From: Actinopolyspora mortivallis DSM 44261
GTDB lineage: Bacteria > Actinomycetota > Actinomycetes > Mycobacteriales > Pseudonocardiaceae
Length of the DNA stretch: 64,000 nucleotides
NCBI RefSeq assembly: GCF_000384035.1
Contig: NZ_KB913024.1
Coordinates: 2,813,128 to 2,877,127 of the forward strand
Reading direction: 5' to 3'
A program made the position numbers and the translations under genes. The notes under the pieces were generated by a model. The model searched no databases. It was not told where the DNA came from and was given only the letters and a program-made list of their open reading frames with translations. This document shows, piece by piece, positions 56,062 through 64,000 of this stretch (within the stretch, counting starts at the first letter, position 1; every line of letters starts with the position of its first letter).

Positions 56062-57146
56062 ACGAGCTCCAACGCCGTCGCCACCGCCTCGGGGTCCACC
56101 GGAAGCGAACGCACCTCGGCCATGTCCGCGAGCGCGGTGTCCGGGTCCTTGAGACCGTGGCCGGTGACGGTGCACACCACGGTGGAGCCCACCGGCAGCC
56201 TTCCCTCCTCGGAAGTGGCCAGCAGCCCCGCGACGCTCGCCGCCGAGGCCGGTTCCACGAAGATCCCCTCCCGGGAGGCCAGCAGCCGGTACGCTCGCAG
56301 GATCCGCTCGTCGGAGACGGCCGAGAACAGTCCTCCCGACTCCGCCCTGGCCGTGACGGCCCCGTTCCAGGAGGCGGGGCTGCCCACCCGGATGGCGGTG
56401 GCCACGGTCTCCGGGTCCGAGACCGGCTCCCCCCGCACCAGGGGGGCCGCCCCCGCGGCCTGGAAACCGAACATCGCCGGAGCCCGGTCGCTGCGCCCCT
56501 CCGCGAGGTAGTCGGAGTAGCCCGCCCAGTAGGCGGTGATGTTGCCCGCGTTGCCCACCGGCAGGCAGTGCACGTCGGGAGCGGTGCCCAGGGCGTCGCA
56601 GATCTCGAAGGCGGCCGTCTTCTGGCCGACCAGACGCACGGGGTTGACCGAGTTGACCAGCGTCACCGGATAGCTCGCGGCCGTCTTACGGGCCAGTTCG
56701 AGGCAGTCGTCGAAACTGCCCCGGACCTGGAGGATGCGCGCTCCGTGCGCCACGGCCTGGGCCAGTTTCCCCATGGCGATCTTGCCCTCGGGAACCAGCA
56801 CGGCGGAGCCCATTCCCGCGCGGGCCGCGTAGGCGGCGGCCGACGCCGAGGTGTTGCCGGTGGAGGCGCAGATCACGGCACGCATACCCGCCGCCCTGGC
56901 GTGGGTCATCGCCACGGTCATCCCCCGGTCCTTGAAGGAACCGGTGGGGTTGGCCCCCTCCACCTTCACGTGGACGCTGCATCCGGTCAGTTCGGAGAGG
57001 TAGGGGGCGAACACCAGCGGGGTGTTGCCCTCCTGCAGGGTGACCACCTCGGCCCCCTCCGGAACCGTCACCCGGTCGCGATAGGCCTCCACGATCCCCG
57101 GCCACCCCTGACCGGGACGCGCGGCGAGAGACGTTTCCGAGGTCAA
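56058..57146 (-). CDS. thrC: Threonine synthase
   Basis: 362 residues, PLP-dependent. Makes threonine from phosphohomoserine. PLP Lys in [20 protein letters not shown], phosphate loop [20 protein letters not shown], and [20 protein letters not shown]. It starts with TTG at 57146 overlapping the hom stop (TTGA), a rare start that points to translational coupling; a GTG 17 codons later is possible. Confidence 0.95.
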   Translation of the reverse strand: MTSETSLAARPGQGWPGIVEAYRDRVTVPEGAEVVTLQEGNTPLVFAPYLSELTGCSVHVKVEGANPTGSFKDRGMTVAMTHARAAGMRAVICASTGNTSASAAAYAARAGMGSAVLVPEGKIAMGKLAQAVAHGARILQVRGSFDDCLELARKTAASYPVTLVNSVNPVRLVGQKTAAFEICDALGTAPDVHCLPVGNAGNITAYWAGYSDYLAEGRSDRAPAMFGFQAAGAAPLVRGEPVSDPETVATAIRVGSPASWNGAVTARAESGGLFSAVSDERILRAYRLLASREGIFVEPASAASVAGLLATSEEGRLPVGSTVVCTVTGHGLKDPDTALADMAEVRSLPVDPEAVATALELV

Positions 57147-58447
57147 GACCGTTCCCCTTCCACCCGCATGACACTGACGACCTCGTGCACCGAGGGCAGT
57201 TGCGCGACCTTCTCCACCGTGCTGCGCAGCGCGGCGTCACTGGCGGTGTGGGTCACCACCACCAGGCTGGCGTCCGCACCACGCCCCTCCTGACGCACCA
57301 CCGAGATGCTCACGTCGTGTTCGTTGAACGTCGCGGCCACCTGGGACAGCACTCCGGGCTTGTCCGCGACGTCCAGGCTCATGTGATAGCGCGTCGGGGT
57401 GTGGTCCATGGAACGCGCCGGGAGCTGGGCGTGGGCCGACTCCCGGGGCCCCTTGCCGGAGACCACGACGTTGCGGGCCGCGGCCACCAGGTCCCCCAAC
57501 ACGGCGCTCGCCGTGGGGGCACCACCCGCACCCTGACCGTAGAACATCAGCTGTCCGGCGGACTCCGCCTCGACGAACACCGCGTTGAAGGCTCCCGAGA
57601 CCCCCGCAAGCGGGTGCTCCCGGGGAATCATGGCCGGATGCACCCGCGCCGAGACCGCTTCCGTGCCGTCCTCGTCGAGGACCCGCTCGCAGATGGCGAG
57701 CAGCTTGACCGTGCGGTCCAGCGCACGGGCGGCCTGGATCTCCCCGGAACCCACTCCGGAGATGCCCTCCCGATGGACGTCGGAGGCGGTCACCCGGGTG
57801 TGGAAGGCCAGCGAGGCGAGGATGGCCGCCTTGGAGGCCGCGTCGAAACCGTCCACGTCCGCCGTGGGATCGGCCTCGGCGTAACCGAGCCGCCCGGCCT
57901 CCTCCAGGGTTTCGGCGTAGCCCGCCCCGGTGGCGTCCATCGCGGAGAGGATGTAGTTGCTCGTGCCGTTGACGATGCCCATGACACGGTTGATGCGGTC
58001 CCCGGCCAGGGACTCCCGCAGCGGCCGCAGCAGCGGGATGGCCCCGGCCACCGCCGCCTCGAAGTAGATGTCGGCGCCGTTCTCGTCGGCCGCCGCGTAC
58101 AGTTCGGAGCCGTGTTCGGCCAGCAGCGCCTTGTTCGCCGTCACCACCGACTTGCCCGCCCGCAGCGCCCGCAGCAGCAGCGAACGGGCGGGCTCGATAC
58201 CTCCGATCAGCTCCACCACCACGTCGGCGTCACCCTCCACGAGGGTCGCGGGGTCGGTGGTCAACAACCGCTCCGGAACCTCGGGGTGTTTGTGGGGACG
58301 TCGCACCGCCACACCGGTGACGTGCACCGGAGCACCGGTTCGGGCAGCGTACTCGGTCGGGTACTCGTGCAGCAGGCGCACCACCTCGGTGCCCACCGTG
58401 CCGCACCCCAACAACGCCACCCTGATCGGTTGCCGCTCCTCGATCAC
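57143..58447 (-). CDS. hom: Homoserine dehydrogenase
   Basis: 434 residues. Reduces aspartate semialdehyde to homoserine, the branch point to threonine and methionine. Rossmann [17 protein letters not shown], catalytic [20 protein letters not shown] and [20 protein letters not shown], and a C-terminal ACT domain ([20 protein letters not shown]), which usually gives threonine feedback inhibition. GTG at 58447 follows the lysA stop directly. Confidence 0.95.
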   Translation of the reverse strand: MIEERQPIRVALLGCGTVGTEVVRLLHEYPTEYAARTGAPVHVTGVAVRRPHKHPEVPERLLTTDPATLVEGDADVVVELIGGIEPARSLLLRALRAGKSVVTANKALLAEHGSELYAAADENGADIYFEAAVAGAIPLLRPLRESLAGDRINRVMGIVNGTSNYILSAMDATGAGYAETLEEAGRLGYAEADPTADVDGFDAASKAAILASLAFHTRVTASDVHREGISGVGSGEIQAARALDRTVKLLAICERVLDEDGTEAVSARVHPAMIPREHPLAGVSGAFNAVFVEAESAGQLMFYGQGAGGAPTASAVLGDLVAAARNVVVSGKGPRESAHAQLPARSMDHTPTRYHMSLDVADKPGVLSQVAATFNEHDVSISVVRQEGRGADASLVVVTHTASDAALRSTVEKVAQLPSVHEVVSVMRVEGERS

Positions 58448-59863
58448 TCACACCTCCAGCCGAAGCAGGTCGTCCTCGGTCTCCCTGCGCAGCAACAACC
58501 GCGACTCGCCGTCGCGTACCGCGACCACGGCGGGTTTGGGGAGCCGGTTGTAGTTACTGGCCATCACGTAGCAGTACGCTCCCGTGGCGGCCACGGCGAC
58601 CAGGTCGCCCGGGGCTATATCCTCGGGCATCCAGCTGTCCCGCACCACCACGTCACCGGATTCGCAGTGTTTGCCCACGATGCGGGACAGCACTCCGGGA
58701 AGTTCCCCCTCCCGGGAGACCAGACGACAGTCGTAGACCGCGTCGTAGAGCGAGGTCCGGATGTTGTCGCTCATTCCGCCGTCGACACTGACGTACCGGC
58801 GACAGGCCCCGCCGTCCAGCTCGACGTCCTTGATGGTGCCCACCTCGTAGAGGGTGACGGTACCCGGCCCGGCGATCGCCCGTCCCGGTTCCACCACGAT
58901 CCGTGGCGGGGTGATGCCCGAGGCGGCGCACTCCCCGCGCACGACCTCGTTCAGCCGCTCGGCCAGTGCCGCGGGGGGAAGCGGGTCGTCGGTGGGGCTG
59001 TAGGCGATGCCCTGTCCGCCTCCCAGGTCGATCGTCGTCACCGACTCCAGTGCCTCCGGGCCGTGTTCGGAACGCAGCTCGGCCAGCAGCCCGAGAACGC
59101 GGTGGGCGGCGAGTTCGAAACCGTCGTCGTCGAAGATCTGCGAACCGATGTGGCTGTGCAGGCCGACCAGGCGCAGTGAGTCGGACTTCAGCACCCGCCG
59201 GGCCGCCTCGGCCGCGTCCCCCGAGGCGAGGGAGAAACCGAACTTCTGGTCCTCGTGGGCGGTGGCGATGAACTCGTGGGTGTGTGCCTCCACGCCCACC
59301 GTGACCCGGATCATCACCGACTGCCGGAGACCACGTTCGGCCGCCAGGTGCTCCAGACGCGCGATCTCGTGGAACGAGTCGAGCACCACCGAACCCACCC
59401 CGGCGTCCAGGGCGGCGGCCAACTCGGCCGAGGACTTGTTGTTGCCGTGCATCGCGATCCGTTCGGGAGGGAAACCGGCCCGCAACGCCACACCCAGCTC
59501 ACCGCCGGTGCAGACGTCGAGGCCGAGTCCCTCCTCGTTGATCCAGCGCGCCACCTCGGTGCACAGGAAGGCCTTGGCGGCGTAGTGCACCGCCGCGGGA
59601 TCACCGAAGGCCTCGGCGTGCTCCCGACACCGGGAGCGGAAGTCGTCCTCGTCCAGCACGAAGAGGGGGGTGCCGTAGCGCTCGGCCAGTTCGCGGACGT
59701 CGTTGCCCGCCAGCGTGGTCACCCCGTCCGCCCGGCGGGCCGCGTTGCGCGGCCACACCGCCGGGTTCAGGTGGTTCACCTCCTCCACGGAGGACGGAGC
59801 TGCGGGTCCGGAACTCGGCACGAGCACGTCCGCGTGCCGCGGACCCGCGGGATGGGCGCGCAT
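58448..59863 (-). CDS. lysA: Diaminopimelate decarboxylase
   Basis: 471 residues, PLP fold-type III. Last step of lysine synthesis. PLP Lys in [55 protein letters not shown] and [14 protein letters not shown] near the C-terminal domain. ATG at 59863 ([19 protein letters not shown]) fits actinobacterial LysA. Between argS and hom in one leftward run. Confidence 0.95.
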   Translation of the reverse strand: MRAHPAGPRHADVLVPSSGPAAPSSVEEVNHLNPAVWPRNAARRADGVTTLAGNDVRELAERYGTPLFVLDEDDFRSRCREHAEAFGDPAAVHYAAKAFLCTEVARWINEEGLGLDVCTGGELGVALRAGFPPERIAMHGNNKSSAELAAALDAGVGSVVLDSFHEIARLEHLAAERGLRQSVMIRVTVGVEAHTHEFIATAHEDQKFGFSLASGDAAEAARRVLKSDSLRLVGLHSHIGSQIFDDDGFELAAHRVLGLLAELRSEHGPEALESVTTIDLGGGQGIAYSPTDDPLPPAALAERLNEVVRGECAASGITPPRIVVEPGRAIAGPGTVTLYEVGTIKDVELDGGACRRYVSVDGGMSDNIRTSLYDAVYDCRLVSREGELPGVLSRIVGKHCESGDVVVRDSWMPEDIAPGDLVAVAATGAYCYVMASNYNRLPKPAVVAVRDGESRLLLRRETEDDLLRLEV

Positions 59864-59875
59864 GATGCGCCTCCT

Positions 59876-61537
59876 CTACATCTGTTGGGGGGCACTGACA
59901 CCGAGCAGGGACAACCCGTTGGCGAGCACCTGACGGGTGGCCTCGCACAACTGCAGACGGGCGATCGTCAACGGACCCGGCTGGTCGTCACCCGGTTGCA
60001 GGACACGGCAGGAGTCGTAGAACCGGTGGTAGGCGGTGGCCAGTTCCTCCAGGTAGCGGGCCACCCGGTGTGGCTCGCGCAGCTCGGCGGCCGAACGCAC
60101 CACCCGGGGGAACTCGCCGAGGGTGCGGATGAGGTCGCCCTCCCGCTCGTGCGTGAGCAAGCCCAGGTCGGCCTCGGTGACCCCACCCCGCGCGATTCCC
60201 AGGGAGGCGGCGTTGCGCTGCAACGAGGACAGCCGGGCGTGGGCGTACTGGACGTAGAACACCGGGTTCTCGTTGGTGTGCTTGCTGATCAGGTCCAGGT
60301 CGATGTCCACCGGCGAGTCCACCGAGGAGCGGACCAGCGAGTACCGCGCCGCGTCGACGCCGACCGCCTCGACGAGGTCCTCCAGCGTGACCACCGTTCC
60401 GGCGCGTTTGCTCATCCGCACGGGCTCACCGTGGCGGACGAGGTTGACCAGCTGCCCGATCAGCACCTCGACGGAGTCCGGGTCGTCGCCCATCGCGGCG
60501 GCGGCGGCCTTCAGACGCGGGATGTAGCCGTGGTGATCGGCCCCCAGCATGTACAGGCACAGTTGGAAACCACGTTCGCGCTTGTCCCGCAGGTAGGCGA
60601 TGTCCCCGGCGATGTAGGCGGGGGCCCCGTCGCTCTTGACGACCACCCGGTCCTTGTCGTCGCCGAACTCGGTGGAACGCAGCCACCACGCGCCCTCCGC
60701 GTGGTAGAGGCTGCCGGACTCCTTGAGCTGTTCCAGGCACTCGGTGACCGCGCCCGAGGAGTGCAGCGAGTCCTCGTGGAAGAACACGTCGAAGTCGGTG
60801 CGGAACTCGTGGAGGCTGCGCTTGATCTCGTCGAACATCAGGCCGACGCCGATGCGGCGGAACACCTCGTCGCGTTCGGCCTCGGGAAGGTCCAGGGCGC
60901 CCGGTTCGCGACGGAGGACCTCGGAGGCGATCTCGGCGACGTAGGCACCGCCGTACCCGTCCTCGGGGACCTCCTCCCCGCGCGCGGCGGCCACCAGGGA
61001 ACGCACGAAGCGATCGATCTGGGCCCCGGCGTCGTTGAAGTAGTACTCCCGGGTGACCTCCGCGCCCTGGGCACGCAGGATGCGTCCGAGCGCGTCCCCC
61101 ACGGCGGCCCAGCGGGTGCCGCCGAGATGGATCGGCCCGGTGGGGTTGGCCGAGACGAACTCCAGGTTCACGCGCAGCCCCGCGTAGAGGTCGCCGGAAC
61201 CGAACTCCTCAGCCCGGGTGAGCACGTCGCGGACGATGGCTCCCTGCGCGTCGGCGGCCAGGCGCAGGTTCAGGAAGCCGGGACCGGCCACCTCGGCCGA
61301 GGAGATCTCGTCGCGCTGTGCCAGGGACTCGGCCAACCAACCGGCCAGTTCACGCGGGGCGACCCCGGCCCGTTTGCCGACCTGCATGGCGAGGTTGGTG
61401 GCGTAGTCACCGTGTTCGGGGTTGCGGGGTCGCTCGACCGTGACCGTCTCCGGCAGCACCGAGGTGTCCACCCCTCGGGCGGACAGCACGTCTACGGCGG
61501 TCGTTCGGACGAGTTCGGCAAGCGCTGCTGGTGTCAC
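59876..61537 (-). CDS. argS: Arginyl-tRNA synthetase
   Basis: 553 residues, class I. HIGH-like motif in [25 protein letters not shown]-like in [21 protein letters not shown]-terminal anticodon-binding DALR domain with [23 protein letters not shown] at 61537 ([17 protein letters not shown]). 12 bases before lysA, starting the operon. A tRNA-Arg gene lies 281 bases upstream on the other strand. Confidence 0.95.
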   Translation of the reverse strand: MTPAALAELVRTTAVDVLSARGVDTSVLPETVTVERPRNPEHGDYATNLAMQVGKRAGVAPRELAGWLAESLAQRDEISSAEVAGPGFLNLRLAADAQGAIVRDVLTRAEEFGSGDLYAGLRVNLEFVSANPTGPIHLGGTRWAAVGDALGRILRAQGAEVTREYYFNDAGAQIDRFVRSLVAAARGEEVPEDGYGGAYVAEIASEVLRREPGALDLPEAERDEVFRRIGVGLMFDEIKRSLHEFRTDFDVFFHEDSLHSSGAVTECLEQLKESGSLYHAEGAWWLRSTEFGDDKDRVVVKSDGAPAYIAGDIAYLRDKRERGFQLCLYMLGADHHGYIPRLKAAAAAMGDDPDSVEVLIGQLVNLVRHGEPVRMSKRAGTVVTLEDLVEAVGVDAARYSLVRSSVDSPVDIDLDLISKHTNENPVFYVQYAHARLSSLQRNAASLGIARGGVTEADLGLLTHEREGDLIRTLGEFPRVVRSAAELREPHRVARYLEELATAYHRFYDSCRVLQPGDDQPGPLTIARLQLCEATRQVLANGLSLLGVSAPQQM

Positions 61538-61818
61538 CCGATGCAGTCTAAAAAAGCAATCCCGCTGGTTAGCCAGCGGGTGCCACCGGAAGCGCTCTCC
61601 GCGAGCCCACGGAGCACCACTCTTTCCAGAATATGGGAAACCGGACGGGCGCCCGCGCGGAAGCCCGCCACGGGGAAAGGACTGTCGGCCACGCGTGTGC
61701 ACCCCGGCGGGAGCGAGGAAGACGCAAGGCCGGTGCGCTCCGAAAAGATCCGCACCCCACCCCCTGGGTCCGGCCGCCGAGCCGGTGGGCTAGACTGTTG
61801 TCAGCTCACAACGGGCAC

Positions 61819-61891
61819 GCCCTCGTAGCTCAGCGGATAGAGCACCGCCCTCCGGAGGCGGGTGTCGCAGGTTCGAGTCCTGCCGAGGGCG
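61819..61891 (+). tRNA. tRNA-Arg, anticodon CCG
   Basis: 73 bases. Acceptor stem GCCCTCG/CGAGGGC pairs fully; D-arm TAGCTCAGCGGATAGAGCA; anticodon stem CCGCC/GGCGG with loop CTCCGGA, anticodon CCG (reads CGG); T-arm GCAGGTTCGAGTCCTGC. The CCA end is not encoded. It lies divergent from argS. Confidence 0.95.
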
Positions 61892-61950
61892 CACAGGTCA
61901 CCTCCATACGCGCCGGATCCAAGGGCTTTCGTGGGACACATGCGCACGGC

Positions 61951-62385
61951 TCATCCGGATCTTCGCGATTGAGAAGCGCGGCCTCCGGCGGCGAGTACGA
62001 TGTTGCCGAGGATGAGCGCACAGCCGAGGAGCTGCAACAGCGTCGGACGTTCACTGAGGAAGACAGCTCCGAGAACGAGGGCACCGACCGGTGTCAACAG
62101 GAGCAGCAGCGCGCCGGCATGGCTGGGTAACTGAGGTAGGCACACCGCGAGGAGCAGCCAGCCCAGAACCTGGCCGCACACGGCCACGAGTAACAGCCAT
62201 CCCAGCGCTGCCCAGCCCGGAGCGAGATCGACGCCCCGCCACACGGTTCCCAGCACCACTGATGCCACCGCCGCCGAGGTGATCACCACCACGTACGACG
62301 ACACGGTCTGCCCACTGTGTCCTCCACGGCGCAGCGGGAACAGGAAACCCGAGTAGCACAGCGCGGCCAGAAGGACGGGACACAC
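61951..62385 (-). pseudogene. EamA/DMT-family transporter, N-terminal half missing
   Basis: About 144 residues with five membrane helices (VLLAALCYSGFLFPLRRGGH, VVVITSAAVASVVLGTVW, GWLLLVAVCGQVLGWLLLAV, HAGALLLLLTPVGALVLGAV and LLQLLGCALILGNIVLAAGG), which corresponds to the second half of a 10-helix EamA permease. The first half is not found upstream; the frame turns into non-membrane sequence and then CRISPR array 2 begins at 62446. GTG at 62385 may be a fortuitous start. Best read as a gene cut by the insertion or growth of the array region. Confidence 0.6.
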
Positions 62386-62445
62386 TGGCTGGTCAGGGCA
62401 CTCGGCGCGGTGCTACTCGGAGCAATCCGGGATCCTTCGTGGTGT

Positions 62446-63144
62446 GGGCCATCCCCGCGTGCGCGGGGAGCACGTCCCGGCCGTGTCCTCCAGACTGAAC
62501 ACCGCAGGACCATCCCCGCGCCTGCGGGGAACACGCAGACCCCGCGTCACTGCTCATGACCGATCCTGGTCCATCCCCGCGCCTGCGGGGAACACCGAAG
62601 CTGCGGTGGGCTATCTGCGTACCGCGCAGGTCCATCCCCGCATGCGCGGGGAGCACTATCTACACCTGTACGTCAGTGACCCCCACGAGGGACCATCCCC
62701 GCATGCGCGGGGAGCACACTGATTTGGCCAGGGACGCCGACGTTTATTTGGGACCATCCCCGCATGCGCGGGGAGCACTATCTACACCTGTACGTCAGTG
62801 ACCCCCACGAGGGACCATCCCCGCATGCGCGGGGAGCACACTGATTTGGCCAGGGACGCCGACGTTTATTTGGGACCATCCCCGCATGCGCGGGGAGCAC
62901 CCAAACTATTCCTTTTATCAATCTCCCACAATAGGACCATCCCCGCATGCGCGGGGAGCACTCATCAACGTTTTCACTTTGCGTGCGCGTGCGCGGACCA
63001 TCCCCGCATGCGCGGGGAGCACGACTGAGATGTCTTGGCAGACTTACGGCGAGAAGGACCATCCCCGCATGCGCGGGGAGCACCCGCTCGCGGTTGGTGA
63101 CCTGCGACAATGATCCGGACCATCCCCGCATGCGCGGGGAGCAC
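62446..63144 (-). CRISPR. Type I-E CRISPR array 2, 12 repeats, 11 spacers, mosaic repeats
   Basis: Twelve 28-base repeats, starts 62446, 62507, 62568, 62629, 62690, 62751, 62812, 62873, 62934, 62995, 63056, 63117; eleven 33-base spacers. Repeats 4-12 have the hairpin CCCCGCATGCGCGGGG, repeats 2 and 3 have the array 1 form CCCCGCGCCTGCGGGG, and repeat 1 is intermediate (CCCCGCGTGCGCGGGG). Spacers 4 and 6 are identical, and so are 5 and 7: a 122-base unit is duplicated in tandem. Leader side is the high-coordinate end by analogy, so repeat 1 is oldest. No cas genes are in the window. Confidence 0.97.
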
Positions 63145-63354
63145 ACTTGGTGACCTGCGATCTTAACAGCACTTTCCCGCTGTGGGAATCACTTTTGATT
63201 CGAAAAACAACGGAGCTCGGTACCAGTATCCGGGTTGCCATGCGATGCGGGTGGGGCGGGTTCCGGTGTGACACCGGATGCTTGCCGCACTGCCGGGTGC
63301 GGACACTCCGCACCGTCCCGGACTCTGTCGGAGTCGGGGGTGCTTCTTTCCTGG
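63145..63354 (-). promoter_or_regulatory. Probable leader of CRISPR array 2
   Basis: Directly after the last repeat comes ACTTGGTGACCTGCGA, then an AT-richer stretch (TTTTGATTCGAAAAACAACG near 63188). The TGACCTGCGA motif is shared with the region beside array 1. The rest, up to the next gene, has no recognised feature. Confidence 0.5.
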
Positions 63355-63684
63355 TTACAGGGACCAGCGGGCGGCGCTGTCGGGGTGGTCGATCCAGAGC
63401 CGTTGCCGGTGTTCGGCAACGGTCAGCCCCAGCCGCGACCACCCGGGTTTGCCGTGGGTCAACCAGCTCCGGTGGGCCTCCTCGACCGGAGCCCACAGGT
63501 CGGTGGGGCCGGTCCCGGTAACCCCATAACGACCGTCGTCGGAGGCGGTGAGGCTGATCTCGACAGCCGACCCGTCGGGGGCACTCATCGTGGCCGCCGC
63601 CGGTTGCCGGGCGTGCGGGTCGAGGCGCGTGCCGATCGTGACGCCGTGGGGGAGGCCGTGGAACTCGGCGAGCAGCCAGACCAC
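63355..63684 (-). CDS. Hypothetical accessory protein
   Basis: About 109 residues from GTG at 63684: VWLLAEFHGLPHGVTIGTRL, then VEISLTASDDGRYGVTGTGP, and HRSWLTHGKPGWSRLGLTVA near the end. Looks like a compact alpha/beta domain but no family was recognised. It fills the place that the gene at 10975 has beside the first repeat copy, but the proteins differ. Start uncertain: the frame runs upstream without ATG or GTG to about 63800. Confidence 0.45.
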   Translation of the reverse strand: MVWLLAEFHGLPHGVTIGTRLDPHARQPAAATMSAPDGSAVEISLTASDDGRYGVTGTGPTDLWAPVEEAHRSWLTHGKPGWSRLGLTVAEHRQRLWIDHPDSAARWSL

Positions 63685-63763
63685 GCGGTTGTCCCCCAGG
63701 GGCTGGGTGGCGTGGTGGTGCGGCGTCCTCCGGACTCCCCGAGCAGTGTCCGGATACCGGCGG

Positions 63764-63805
63764 CCACGGTTCGGCGACGGTCGGGGCGGCGTCGCCGAAC
63801 CGTGG
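63764..63805 (-). terminator. Perfect 15-bp hairpin next to dispersed repeat copy 2
   Basis: CCACGGTTCGGCGAC (63764-63778) and GTCGCCGAACCGTGG (63791-63805), 12-base loop. It follows the repeat copy in the direction of transcription and precedes the hypothetical gene, so it could end the small-gene transcript. Confidence 0.55.
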
Positions 63806-63816
63806 TCACGGGGCCC

Positions 63817-64000
63817 CCGCCCGGCCGGGGCGAGAGTGGGGAGGAATCCCGGCCGGGCGGGGCGAAACGGCCCCGGTGCCGGGTGGAGGCAGGCACCGGA
63901 ACCGTGGACCAGGGGTTACAGGCGGCGCAGCCCGGCCAGCACGCGGGCCAACAGCGCCCGATCCGGAGACAACGACAGCTCCGGGCTAGGCTCGGACTGT
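63817..64000 (-). repeat. Dispersed repeat, copy 2 (first copy at 11377-11562)
   Basis: Matches copy 1 along its whole visible length to the window end, including both inverted repeats in the non-coding part and the coding end of the small gene. A few single-base differences and one short length difference are seen. Confidence 0.7.
63916..64000 (-). CDS. Small protein with SPD-x-ALL-x-RVL-xx-LR tail (module copy 3), partial at window end
   Basis: The last 28 codons before a TAA at 63916-63918 read SEPSPELSLSPDRALLARVL followed by AGLRRL. It is cut by the window edge. It is a paralogue of the gene at 11478, with more synonymous than amino-acid change by eye. Confidence 0.6.
   Translation of the reverse strand, partial: QSEPSPELSLSPDRALLARVLAGLRRL

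Noticed and set aside
63585..63896. Minus-strand ORF over the hairpin and repeat copy 2
   Set aside because: Its sequence is low-complexity (Arg/Thr/Ser/Pro) and includes the non-coding conserved spacer; the 63355-63684 frame looks more protein-like.

Overview
High-GC actinobacterial chromosome, most likely from the Pseudonocardiales/Actinopolyspora-Saccharopolyspora neighbourhood (genus not settled by sequence alone). Support: very high GC with frequent GTG and TTG starts, XRE(DUF5753)/DUF397 pairs, actinobacterial NucS, DUF2550, an Arg/Asp/Gly/Ser-rich Rho insert, MurA with Asp at the catalytic Cys position, and a gene order that follows Mycobacterium tuberculosis Rv1292-Rv1328 (argS-lysA-hom-thrC-thrB-rho-rpmE-prfA-prmC-sua5-wecA-atpI-atpBEFHAGDC-DUF2550-adenosyltransferase-murA ... 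nucS ... epimerase-thiolase-YbbN ... glgP), read here from right to left.

Layout. 0.2-10.9 kb: glucan phosphorylase, two tandem lipoprotein zinc peptidases, YbbN-type thioredoxin, a small chaplin-like secreted protein, thiamine-binding protein, MarR regulator, membrane proteins and DNA polymerase IV. 10.9-17.1 kb: an accessory island with an operon of small unknown proteins divergent from an XRE/DUF397 pair across a near-perfect palindrome, IS5-like and recombinase remnants, an AT-richer two-gene locus with a 100-bp tandem duplication, and an orphan type I-E CRISPR array (11 repeats). 17.3-24.4 kb: thiolase, methylmalonyl-CoA epimerase, a DivIVA/Scy-like coiled-coil protein, hydrolases and a DUF3558-like lipoprotein. 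24.4-30.8 kb: dihydroxyacetone kinase (DhaKLM), aldehyde dehydrogenase and a sodium/solute symporter with a small membrane partner. 31.1-38.3 kb: a three-gene cluster of tiny proteins, NucS, NUDIX hydrolase, Rieske protein, solo DUF397, MurA, cobalamin adenosyltransferase, GNAT and DUF2550. 38.3-46.2 kb: complete F1Fo ATP synthase operon. 46.2-61.5 kb: WecA-like transferase, Sua5, PrmC, RF1, L31, Rho, threonine and lysine biosynthesis genes and ArgS. 61.8-64.0 kb: tRNA-Arg(CCG), a truncated EamA transporter, a second orphan type I-E array (12 repeats, mosaic repeats and duplicated spacers), and a second copy of the accessory DNA first seen at 11.4 kb.

How it fits together. The core genes cover energy generation (ATP synthase), translation termination (RF1 and its methylase), transcription termination (Rho), aspartate-family amino acids and cell-wall precursors. 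The accessory parts carry the novelty. A small two-protein module, whose second protein ends in a conserved tail of the form SPD-x-ALL-x-RVL-xx-LR, recurs three times (11.5, 31.5 and 63.9 kb). Both CRISPR arrays lack cas genes in the window, and each abuts a broken gene or IS end.
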